From the NCBI RefSeq assembly GCF_964199755.1, contig NC_133897.1, positions 117,251,579 to 117,315,578 of the forward strand: a stretch of 64,000 nt of DNA, written 5' to 3'. Positions 43,591 through 54,976 of this stretch are shown one piece after another. Both the position numbers and the translations under genes were made by a program. Source of the DNA: Larus michahellis (taxonomy: Eukaryota > Chordata > Aves > Charadriiformes > Laridae). How positions within the stretch are numbered: the first letter of the stretch is position 1; the number at the start of each line of letters is the position of its first letter. Below the pieces are notes generated by a model. It made no database searches. It saw nothing but the letters and a program-made list of their open reading frames with translations, and had not been told where the DNA came from.

Positions 43591-46500
43591 TTGGTGCAGT
43601 TAAATGTAAGCATCTTCATGATGCTCAAATGCCTAGGTGTAATGTTTACTAAGTATTATACAAGTTCCCATTAATTTTGACTTTAAGTATAGTTTCTGAG
43701 ATCTGTAACATGCACCTAAATGCTACTGTTAGTGAAAACACATGAGTAAGAAGCTTGACCTCATTTGTAATTATCTATTCAGACTAACTAGATGAATTCC
43801 ACTGAGTTTGCACAGTGGTGTAACAGAATCAGGACATATATATATAAAACTGAAAGCTTATGCAGGTCAGTCTGTCCCTTTTCTACCTTGTGAAACACAC
43901 TAATTACTCATTTCACACTGTGTTTTTAGTTCATATTATAAATGCATCCATGCTAAACATAATTGCCAAATTTAAACGGGGAAATTTCTAGAATGTTGTT
44001 CCCTTCCTTGTCTCCAAACATGCATCCTTTCATTGTCCTTCAGGATAACACTTAATACAGCAGACACCATAATAGATATACCCAGAAGCTGGCAATTAGA
44101 TCAATTTTGTAAACGAACACATCAGCAATTGAAAGAAATTCCTACCAAATAAGGGAAAGAAATGCCATTTGCTTTATTTCCCTCCCAAGAGCAGTTAGAG
44201 GAGAAAGGTTTATTTTTTAGAAACCATGCAACTACACTTTATAGTTCTCATCTGATTAAGTGAACACAATATTTAAGTGCCGCCCTGTTAGCCAGCATAG
44301 CCTTCTTGGAGATGCGGTTATCAGCTGCAAGTGCATGTGTAAATTAAGAGCCTGGATTTATTTATAGCCTGGATTTACTTCTATAGTTATTTGCATATTG
44401 TACCTTTACATTTATAGCGAAAGACTAATTAACTTTGCAAAGAAATACAAACCCATTACCAAAGAAAAGTAAAAAAAACCCCAAACATATTTACCATTAA
44501 TACTGAAACACCTCCTCTGCAAAATTGCTCCCCGCGTCAGGAAGGGGTCGGGCTGTGTTCTGATCTAATTGCTGGGAGTGACAGGGATTTTGCCATGTTC
44601 TACTTATCTGATGAGAAGGTACTTAATCCTATTAACGGGGCGTTTTGTCATTAGGCTGGAGGATTTTGCATGTATGGGACTTCGTGCTCATCTCTGTGGG
44701 CAAAACCACTAGGGGGAGCTTTGGGCAGAACTGGATCATTTAATGCAATTTGGATCTGCTGCTTTTCTGTAGTCGGTAGCCTTTTGTCTTAACTAGCTCT
44801 ACCATCGTCTTGCTTTTTACCTTAGGAGCCATCTGCAGCTTACGTTCTTAATGAAATTGTTACAATTAGTTTGGCTAAAAATAGCTTCCAACATTTAATC
44901 TCTTCTGTGTAGTTTTAGTTTGCTGTAAAAAACACTGGATTACGTAATGGCCTTCTTCATATACCTTCTGAAGATACAGAAATCGAAAAAAAATCAGTAA
45001 TCCAGATGCAGGCTGGCATATGAGTAGAGTCTGAAATGAGATAAGCAAATTTTGGCATTTTGTACATCGTTATACTTGCTAATGTTTTTGGGGTTTGGCC
45101 TCTTAAATGATTTTCTTCAGTTAATCCATGTGTGCGAAATATGTCTGGGATCTGACCTGCATGAAGTTTTAGATACTTTGAAATGAGATATTTAAATACT
45201 AGCAGATGCTTGATATAAAATATGGACAAGTATTGTTAGCAAATCATATCCCACATTGTGATGTTCAGCAATAATACTCCCTTGAAGTCAAAGAGGAGAA
45301 GGGGAAAGGAGATGCCTATAGCTCTTGGTCTGTAACAGCAGTTTTAAAACATCCCATTCTTTTTTTGTTTACCTCGTAGTTCATAACAGCCAACCGATGG
45401 TTGATGGTTAAGATCTAGCATGGTTAATGCTGCTTAGGCAAGAGATTTGAGGGTTTTATTTTTAAACATGTTCTCAGGAAGAGCGGAGAACCTGTTAGCT
45501 CTAATGGGAACTGCAAGTCTTCAATTTGCATTAAAAATGAAGATGGCTCCACTCTTATTTTCTGAAAATGATGCATGGGAGGGGAATGTGCATTTTGCTT
45601 TAATACATACGAACTGCTGGCTCACTGAAATGCTGCTAAGTCCTAGACTCATCACTACACAAAACCTTTCAAGTTCTCCTTTGTGGCAATACCAAGCAGG
45701 CACCCTTGCAGACCTTGCAGTCCCCTGGCCAGACTGGCAACCCCTGGGGCTTGGGCTGAAGTAAAAGGGGCAGTCTCTCTCTCTGGGCCTCATGCTTGGC
45801 TCAGGACAGAGAGTGAATGGAAAATACATTTGCACAAAGGAAGACAATCTATTACAGACACTTGTGAAATGCATGTTATTACCCTAAATGTGTAATGAAT
45901 CCTAACAAAGACTTTAATCTTTCACTGCAAGGGTTTGCCCCCTCATTTTTGGCATTTATCTTTGCCAATATTCATTTACTAGCAAAAGTTACTGCTGGCC
46001 TTTCTGGACCTGACTCAATATAGAGAAGGCTTTACTCAATCCAGAGCAAAAAGGGCAGTTTCAACACGTCACCCACAGTTCACAGGAATTTGCAAGAGAG
46101 CAGGCGGCCTCAGCCCTGCAGGGAGGGAGAGCAGCACTCCTGCCCCAGGGTGGAGATGCTGGCGGCGGCCTCTGGCAGATCCCACTCCTTATTTTCACCC
46201 GTCTTCTGAAGGTCTCTGTGGACATCTCTGGTAAAAACAGTCTTGCACCTTGCAAAGCCAGTCCTTAAGGGAAATCCGTAGTGAAGGTAATGCCGAGACA
46301 TGGAGTCCTGGTGGGTGTCAGGCTCCTTTTCTCAATTCAGTTGGTTTTGAGCATTGCAAAGCGTGTTGCATTGTCTTAGATATTATTCGTCACACTTCAT
46401 TATAACCACTGTGTAACCACATGGAAATAGACATTGCTATATATATCTATCTCTTTTTACAAAAATACAAAATCCTGGTTCTTTGCTCTCATGTTATTTC

Positions 46501-48364
46501 ATATATATCTAATGGCTGAAAGAGGAGGTCTAAGGAACCTGAGGACAAAATTGTCTAGAGCTACTGTGCCTGGTAAAGTTAATTTTGGGCTTAAAATTGA
46601 CCTTTGAAGTGCACTTAAGAACCCAACGCTCTGTTCCTGAAAGGCAGTTACTAGTCATACTCACTCTGGAAATCTTTTCCTCCCTCAGTTCTCTTTTGAA
46701 TTTAATTAAACAAAAATCTCACCAATTATATCTTCAGGTTTCATATAAAATATCCACTCCCTTTTAACATTCCAAATCTGATTTACAGTGATGCGGTTTG
46801 TGGAGATGTCCAATTTTTATCTCAGCTGCCATTTTGAGCAGTTTCCTCTTAATATTTTGTTTTCCTCTGAGTTTGAATGCTTTGATCAGCTATAGTACGC
46901 CATGTCATGACGTTGTGCTGACATGTTCATTTTTTCACAGTCTAATACAAGTAGACAATTCAATGCCCACTGATGCTGTTGCAAATTATAAGCTGCTCTT
47001 CTAATATTGAATCATACTGGGGACAGTCTTGAAGAAGCTCTTCTGAGAAAATTGTAGGAAGCGTCTTCTCTGCATCCCAACTGTTATTCTAGTACTGCTA
47101 TATTTTAATTGAAATTAAAATGTATATATTGGAAAAAAAATAAGGAAATAGCTTGAAGAGGGGTTTCAGTAAAAATAGACTTTTTGCAACATAGTGATAA
47201 ATTGAAATGTAAGTAATAGTAACGACACAGAGGGACATTGAGCTTGAACCTAGCTGAACTTGAGTGATGAGAGTTGTAGCTGCTTTGTGGAGTTTTCTTC
47301 TGTCCTGTTGGATGACCTCCGCAAATGTATAACATTTTTCCACAATGTACTCTGACTTCTCCCTTTTTGTTGATCCATTCCACCTGGCAGGATTACGCAT
47401 CAAGAAATATGTTGAAATGGAATTTCCTGTGTTATACATCAGCTATAGGATTTTGTTCCAGCTATATATTTACACAATTATTTGCTGTTTGGAAGAGTTG
47501 TTTCCTAATATGTATTTTCACATCTCTTTCTGAGCTAGGCCAGTCATACAATGATCCGGTTGAAAATACCTGTGCATATTTATAGAGTCTATGAGTCACG
47601 CAAAGTGCTACATATTAACATTAAATCTCTTGATACTTTTATGAAATAGTCCCCAGTTCTACAAAATCTTAATTAGCTTTATTTGTAAGCACACCATTAG
47701 TTCCACGGCTTTCAATTGAAATTAAATCCTAGTGGGGGTTTATGGTGTAATTACATGGCTAATCTAAAGCATGCACAAAGCTTTGCTAACAGTTAGTATG
47801 GGTTTTAAAGCTATAGAATTGAACTTTTGTTCTGTGAACTGTTTTTTGGTTTGTTTTTAATCCTTTCTCCTTCAGGAGCCCCTGAGTAGTTTCTGCTTTC
47901 TCCTGTATTTCAAAGGCTCTTGGAGCCCTCCTTCAGTTTGTATTCAGTCTGTCTTTGAGCTCTACCTGAGTAGCCAAAGTTAGGAACCAAGGCTCCTTCT
48001 TTATCCCAGAGAGAGAGGCAAGCTCCTGAGACGCTCTCAGTCGTGCTGGAAGGCCTCAGACTAAGGAGCTGAGGCTGCTCTAAGTTAGATGCCTAGAGTT
48101 AGTCTGAGCTACACATCTTGCAGAAATACCAGCTCAGGCCCCAGAAGCAGCCCAGCTGTGTTAGCATGACAGTATCGCAGAGTTCATGAGCCCTGCAGCT
48201 CAGAGTCAGGCTGACACAATTACCCTGTCTGGAGGAGGCTCAGGCAGTGCCAGGGCAGGACTCCACACTGTGCTCAGCACAAACATGAAACCAGCTGAAG
48301 GCACTAAACCAGCCTGCATAATTTAGAGCATCACACTAAGATTTAACATGGCTTTATTTGGAAC
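43591..48364. other. Gene-free region upstream of CLUL1
   Basis: No coding exon recognised. It may hold the CLUL1 untranslated exon and promoter. Homeodomain-type words occur (ACTAATTA at about 43900 and 44424; TAATCC at 44624-44629). A diverged old repeat may lie at 43791-43838 ('attccactgagtttgcacag'). Confidence 0.4.
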
Positions 48365-49492
48365 TGTATTGGGTTTGTCTGGACAGGGTTTGGTAGTGGG
48401 GGCCTAGAGAGGTGGCTTCTGCGAGAAGCTGTGAGAAGCTGCTAGGAGCTTCCTCTGTGTCCAATAGACCAAATGCCAGCCGGCTCCAAGATGGACCCAC
48501 TGCTGGCCAAGGCTGAGCCCATCAGCAACAGTGGTAGTGCCTTTGCGATAATATATTTAAGAATGGGAGGGAAAAAAATCAACTGGGCAACTGCAGCTAG
48601 AGGGAGGAGTGAGAGTATGTGAGTGAAACGACTCTGTGGACACCAAGGTCAGAGAAGAAGGAGAGGGAGGAGGTGCTCCGGGCACTGGAGCAGAGGTTAT
48701 TCTGCAGCCCATGGTGAAGACCATGGTGAGGCAGGCTGTCCCCCTGCAGCCCATGGAGGTTAACAGTGGAGCAGAGATCCACCTGCAGCTTGTGGAGGAC
48801 CCCATGCCAGAGGAGGCAGATGCCCAAAGAAGGCTGTGACCCCATGGGAAGCCCACGCTGGAGCAGGTGCCTGGCAGGACCTGTGGACCCATGGAGAGAG
48901 GAGCCCATGCTGAAGCAGGTTTGCTGGCAGGACTTGTGACACCATGTGGGACCCACGCTGGAGCAGTCTGTCCCTGAAGGACTACACCCCATGGAAGGGA
49001 CCCATGCTAGAGCAATTTGTGAAGAACTGCAGCCTGTGGGAAGGACTCATGTTGGAGAATTTTGTGGAAGAGTGTGAGGAGTCCTCTCCCTGAGGAGGAA
49101 GGAGCAGCAGAGACAACGTGAGATGAACTGACCACAACCAGTGTTCCCCATCCCCCTGCACCACTGTCAGGGAGGAAGCAGAGAAATCGGGAGTGAAGTG
49201 AAGCCCATGAAGAAGGGAGGGGTGGGGGAAAGGTGGTTTAAGACTTAATTTTTATTTCTCATCATCCTTCTGTGATTTGATTTGTAATAAATTAAATTCA
49301 TTTTCCCCAAGTCCAGTTTGTTTTGCCCATGACAGTAATTGGTGTGTGATCTCTCCCTGTCCTTATCTCGACCCACAAGCCTTTCATGATATTTTGTCTC
49401 CCCTGTGTAGCTGAGGAGGGTATAGTGATAGTGATGAGTGATAGAGTGGCTTTGGTGGGCACCTGGCCTTCAGCCAGGGTCAACCTACCACA
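48365..49492 (+). mobile_element. Solo LTR-like element of an endogenous retrovirus
   Basis: A 1.13 kb unit beginning TGTATTGGG and ending CTACCACA, so it has TG…CA ends. Its 5-base flanks, ggaac before and gcaac after, are a near-perfect target-site duplication. A TATA-like TATATTTAA (48552-48560) and an AATAAA (49286-49291) are in the right order for a U3-R-U5 LTR. The middle (about 48705-49080) consists of degenerate 40-55 base repeats around 'cccatgg…ccacgctggagcag'. I recall this as a common neoavian repeat. No gag, pol or env is present. The open frames inside (67 to 131 codons, both strands) are by-products of the repeats. Alternative: a non-LTR composite repeat. Confidence 0.7.
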
Positions 49493-49497
49493 GCAAC

Positions 49498-51677
49498 TAT
49501 TAAGCTACAGCTTTTGAGGTCAACCATCTTCACAAGATGAAGAGTGCTTTAAAATGTATGAGTGCTTTTCTGATTTCTTTTTTCTTTTGTATCCATGGAC
49601 ACTCGGGATGACTATTAGGTTTGGAAAAAATCATCCACTTCACTGCTGAATTTTTTTTTCTGAACCTTCCAGGGCTTTAACACAAAGTTCTAAATACCAG
49701 TCCCAGCAGTAATGTGACAGCTGTTGTTCACAGGAGCATGCAAAGTTTCTTTGCACCTTATCCAGAGACATTGCAGAAGGGACCTATTGTGCCTATAAGT
49801 GAGACTGAGCACCATATTTGGGAAGGCAAATCTATAATGTAAAGCAATTTAATTAATTTTAAGGAACAGAGAATTAAAACCTTAAAGCTGAATGTAAGAC
49901 AATACGAAGCTGAAGCCTAAAAATTATGCAGTTGTCTTCAGAATGCTTGGGATATCAGCTAACTATTGAACTTGGAGTAGCACTATTACTGATGTTGTGT
50001 TATCAGCAGGAGATATCAAAGTCAGTGCAAGGATAACAAAATCAGTTAGGAACAATTTATTATAAAGCTATGAAGCAAACCTGCATGGTACAGTTACACA
50101 AACAGATTTCAGGAAGCATTTAATATTAAAATGCTGAAGTTTTGAACCAGATGTTTTGCAAGGATTTAGTTTCAAGCTTCCCTAGGAACATTAAAACAAA
50201 AAAGTTTTATTGCATGCAGACATGTAATATATCAGCTTTCAGCCTGCAACTGAAAGGAACGGGGTTCCTTGTGTGTTTTCATCTGGTTTGCTTAAGCATA
50301 TCTTCGGCATTCAGCTCTGTATCAGCTAGTTAAAAGAGTGCCTGCTTATCGGAAACAACTCCAGAGTTTAATGAAATTAAGATGACTGAATTATCAGTCA
50401 GTGAGGTGCTGAACAACTCTTGAAGATGCTGCTAACTGCCTTAATCTGTTGCTTTCTTGAAACGTAACTGCAGGCATTTAGGATGGGGCCTTGAAAATAT
50501 TCAGTGAAGAAACTGGAAATTGCTTTGGTGGAGAATAATCCTCTGGCTGGTAACTTGGCCTCTTGCTTCTGCTGCATTTAAAGTGGAACGTGCTCCAGTG
50601 CCCGCAGGACAGCAAGCCCAAAGAGGGATGTCTGAAGATAAAGCGTCCTCAATATAGCCAATAACAGGACACATGCAGTCCCCTTGCTTGCAGTAGCATG
50701 GAAGTGGAGGAAGTAAAGCTGGAATGCTGCCAGACGCCGACTTTTTCTTCATTTCAAATATTAGGGACAATTTCTAAGAAGAGCCTTACTGCAATTAGAA
50801 TTAATGACTTCATGCTTCTAAGAGTTCTTGCTTAATTGCTGTCGCACATGTTTTTACAGCTGTCCTTTTATATAACTAGTACACTGCCCCATGCATCTGC
50901 TTCAGTACTCAAAGCTTTTAAAGCGCTGTGAAAAAACAACATTAGTTATGGAGACCTGATGAATGGGAAGAGAATAAAAAAGAAAAACTGAGTTCAGAGC
51001 AAATGAGAATTAGAAATGAGACAAAAAAGGCAGAAAAGGGAAATGAAGGTGAGAGAGAAAAGACCACAAAGTACCAAAATGTCAGGGGTGACACCGATGA
51101 GAACAGTCTCTCCAATTGGAAGTATATGAAGTAAAATACACTTCCATATCCTCTACCAACAGCTTACTAGTTCTTGCAAACAACAAAAATGTAGGAAGTT
51201 CATGAAGATGCACATGTGGCAGAACAGGACAACTGTATAACCCTTGGCGTCCTTTCTCGTTCTTCCTGTTTCTTTCTGCTCTGGTATGAAACTGTTCTGG
51301 CAAAGACTGGGGGATTTGCCCACACTTCGAGTTGCTTAACAGATTTGCAGGCACTGCGAAATACTAAGCACTAAGAAAAGAATTACGGGACTTATCAGTC
51401 CAGCTTTGAGTGTGCACAGTGTGTGCACCTCAGCTAGTGAACGATCTAGGTTTTCTTTGTAGCCAAGGAAGAGCTCTAGGCTAAGCTGCAATTTAACTGA
51501 CCTACTCTAGACCTTAACCTCAGAGTTAGATGAGCTGCACTTTGGAAGACCCATGTTTTCTCCCCTGACTAGAAAGTGAACACAGCAGACTAACCTAAAT
51601 GTAAACCTCTAAACTGGGACAAATGAATCTCATTGGTATAACATGCAGTTTCAACATGACCTGGCTTGTTCGTGTTT
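49498..51677. other. Gene-free stretch between LTR and CR1 pair
   Basis: AT-rich sequence with no recognisable exon, RNA gene or strong repeat. The longest frames (about 90 codons, minus strand, at 50501-50770 and 51082-51354) show no family features. Confidence 0.5.
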
Positions 51678-52270
51678 GCCAGCAGTATCCTGAGCTGCAT
51701 TAAGAAGAGGATTGCCATCAGGTCAAGTGAGGTGATCCTTCCTTTCTACTCAGCACTGGTGAGGACACACCTGGTGTGCTGGGTCCGGTTCTGGGCTCCC
51801 CAGTAAAAGAGACGTGGACACATTGGAGAAAATCCAGTGCAGGGCTATAAAGATGATTAAGAGACTGGAACATCTTTCATATGAGGAGAGGCCAAAAGAT
51901 CTGGGACTCTTTAGCCTGGAGAAGGCTCAGGGAGATCTCATCAATGCGTATATATACCTGATGAGAGGGAATGAATGCAAGGGAGCCAGGCTCTTTTCAG
52001 TGGTGCCCAGTGACAGGAGAAGAGGCAATGGGCATAAAGTGAAACACATGAGATTCCATTTGAACACAAGAAAACATTTTTTTACTGTGAGGATGGTCAG
52101 AAACTGGAGCAGTTTTCCCAGAGAGGTTGTGGGGTCTCCATCTGTGGAGGTATTCAAAGCCTGACTAGACATGGTCCCGGGCAACCAGCTATAGGTGGCC
52201 CTGCTTGAGCAGGGGGGTTTGACTAGATGACCTTAAGAGGTCTTTGCCAACCACAACAGTTCTGTGATTT
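51678..52270 (+). mobile_element. CR1 LINE, 5'-truncated, older subfamily
   Basis: It starts in the end of ORF2 ('ctgcattaagaagaggattg', 'gaggacacacctggtg') and continues to 'ctagatgaccttaagagg' and 'ctgtgattt'. Wording differs from the next copy ('gcagttttcccagagaggtt' against 'cagattgcccagggaagct'), so it belongs to another subfamily. The frame 51814-52164 (116 codons) is ORF-end and 3' region translated, not a host gene. Confidence 0.9.
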
Positions 52271-52305
52271 CCATGTTTATTCAGCTCTGCAGCCTCCAGT
52301 TCGTA

Positions 52306-52792
52306 AAAGACATGGATGTGGTAGAGCAGGTCCAGAGGAGGGGAACAGAAATGTTCAGGGAACTGGAACACGTCTCCATGAGGAAAGGCTGAAAGAGTTG
52401 GGGTCGTTCAGCCCAGAGAAGAGAAGGCTCTGGAGAGACCTTATTTTGGCCTTTCAATACTTAAAGGGGGCTTTAAGGAAGATGAGGAGAGATTTTTTAC
52501 CATGGCCCGTAGTGATAGGACAAGGGTTAACAGTTTTAAACTGAAAGAGAGTAGATTTAGACCGGATATAAGGAAGAATTTTTTTACGATGAGGGTAGTG
52601 AGACACTGGAACAGATTGCCCAGGGAAGCTGTGGGTGCCCCATCCCTGGAAGTGTTCAAGGCCAGGCTGGATGGGGCTTTGAGGAACCTGATCTGGTGGA
52701 AGATGTCCCTGCCCATGGCACAGGGATTGGACTAGGTGATCTCTGGAGGTCCCTTCCAACCCAAACCATTCGATGATTCTATGATGTGTGTG
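52306..52792 (+). mobile_element. CR1 LINE, 5'-truncated, second copy
   Basis: A second CR1 on the same strand, about 35 bases after the first. It runs from 'gtagagcaggtccagaggag' through 'gaggaaaggctgaaagagtt' and 'cactggaacagattgcccag' to the tail 'ccattcgatgattctatgat'. Its copy-like match to those at 14.6 and 29.8 kb suggests a younger subfamily than its neighbour. Confidence 0.9.
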
Positions 52793-54404
52793 ATACAGGC
52801 CTGCTAAATATGGACACGTGCAATGTCTATCGTACATGGAAGTTGACAGGTTCTGAGTATTCACACTTAAAGCACAACCAAGTTAGAAATTATTTCAAGC
52901 TGTAGAAAATCCTGTCTGCCATTTCCTAGACAATCTGCAGTCAGCTGAGATGGCAGCTACCACATCTAAATCATCATCTTTCTGAAAACTTGAATCAAAG
53001 TGCTAAACTCATAAAAGATGAAAGCAAACTCCTACAGAGCACAATATAGCACTGTAATTTACTTAGGGTTAGACTAACACTTCAGACTCATGCTTGATTT
53101 TCACTTAGTTTTTGGGTTAGCTACATTATAATTAGTGTCCAGCAACCAGTATCATACATCCTACTTCCTGGGCAGTGGCTTGTAGGGATTCCTGATGCTG
53201 ATGTGTTTATGTTGTTGCTGCAGACAAAGGATATAAAGACAATCTTGGAAGATAGGCTCATCGTGGTTATTTAGTATAATGGAGAAAATGCTGTCTCCAG
53301 ATCAAGAAGTCCATGAACTTCTACCTGCTGGAAGGATATTCGGGTAGGCCCTTATTTATGCATTTACCTGGAAGGTATTTGTTTTCTCATAAAAATGCTA
53401 AAGTGAGGTATTTCACTGTTTTTCAGTGGTACAGCATTTTTTTATGGCTTTGCTTGTCTGACTCAGCAATTGCATCAAAATGTTATTCCAGAAGTTGCTG
53501 GAGTGGTGACCTCTTGGCTCATAGAGGGTCTCATTACGGTGGAGCCCTGCCTTCCCTGAGCTCTGGAAAACTAAGCTGCCTCCTATGCAAATCAAGACTA
53601 TTTTGCACCTCTACATTGAGATTTTTGTAAAATTTGAAGATGTTAAAATATTCACCTCAACTCCAACTGGAAATTAGGCAGAAAAATATAACCATTTGCT
53701 CATCCAAGTTGAATTTTATTTATTTCTTTAAGAATTGGATCTCTGTTATGTACAATATAGTTTGTATATGCAAATTACTAATAGGCAATTTAATGAAAAA
53801 ATATTTTACTCTGTAATATTGACAAAAATCTGGAGTACTAGGGTAGTTCTGTGTGTTAAGGAGTAGTCTCACTGTGTATTCCGAGCACCTTACAGAAGGG
53901 GTGCGGCTCCGCATCTGGTCAACAGACAAGTACAGAAACCTTCAGAAAATAATTGAAACCATGAGTTAGGCAATACTTAACTTCCTAACTTGGCTGATCT
54001 GAAACGGCCACTTTGCATTGTTTGGAGCCAGAGCCCGTGGTCACATATATGTAGGACACAAGAACGCTCAGTGATTAATACTAAAAATTCTGAAATAATG
54101 CAGATTCATTTGAAACACCTTAAGTGCTAGAAAGCTTTCAATGGTCTGTAGTACATATGTAAATATGTTGCAAACATTATTCAAAAGTATTTTGCTATTG
54201 GCACTGGGATACAATACCATATTATGTATTTTCATACCTGGCTTCAGGAAGAAATAAGCTTTCATTTCAGCGTTTTGCCATTGCGTCTCTCATATTACGT
54301 CTCATATCCCAAGAGCAGATTATTGAAGGCCTGTTCCTCTGTTCAGGGCTTATATGTTTAACTGCACACATGCACACATTTATATATTAACACAGTAGAC
54401 AACA
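52793..54404. other. Gene-free stretch
   Basis: No exon or known repeat recognised. The frame at 53313-53630 (105 codons) shows no family features and no splice context worth reporting. Confidence 0.5.
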
Positions 54405-54486
54405 GGTCAGATCCTTGGCTGATGTAAATAAGCATAGCTCCCTCATCTCTACAGACAGCTCTGATTCATACCAGCTGAAGACCAGT
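54405..54486. repeat. Palindromic ancient amniote repeat
   Basis: The left arm 'cagatccttggctgatgtaa' with 'ataagcatagctcc' is mirrored by the right arm 'ctctgattcataccagctga' with 'agacc'. Their reverse complements match in outline. I recall the same palindromic pattern (…agctggtgtaaatcagcatagctcc…) as a frequent old repeat in turtles, crocodiles and birds. Confidence 0.55.
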
Positions 54487-54856
54487 ACATTTTCCCTAGG
54501 TCTGGATTCAGTAAACCACACACACACAGAGTGCAAAGCAGCCTATTGTTTGAAGGAAACCTTTCTTGTTTAGGGCACTGCTGAACAAATAAACTAGGCA
54601 GCAGAGGGAATTAGCAGGAATGAAGAGCATTAGTTCCTCAGAGAAAATAACATCAAAAAAGCCCTTGGTATCCATCAGTCAGAATTCCTTCAGCACTAGA
54701 CAAAAGCTGCAATGGAAATTGCTGTGTTGTAACCTACGTGATCCCATGCTGAACTATTTACTTGAAATGCTGCGCTTCCAACACATTGTACAGATCAAGT
54801 ATCACGAGCAAGGAATGAGAGTAAATGAGAAATTAAAAAGAACTTAAATACTATTC

Positions 54857-54976
54857 AAGCAAAGCACTTAACCACGCATTTAACTTTTAACCTGAGAATA
54901 GTCCCATTGAAGTCAATGGGATTACTTACGTACTTAAAGTAAATCATGCGATTAAATGGTCCTCTGGATCAGGATT
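54857..54976. repeat. Second palindromic ancient amniote repeat
   Basis: It is centred on the perfect palindrome-like core 'tcccattgaagtcaatggga' (about 54902-54921). Its arms 'agcacttaaccacgcattta' and 'gtacttaaagtaaatcatgc' are imperfect inverted copies, followed by 'ctggatcagg'. It resembles a widespread old amniote element. The family name was not determined. Confidence 0.6.

Noticed and set aside
48557-48992. Overlapping 111- and 131-codon minus-strand frames
   Set aside because: They follow from the degenerate tandem units inside the LTR-like element.
51814-52164. 116-codon plus-strand frame
   Set aside because: This is a CR1 3' region in translation, not a host gene.
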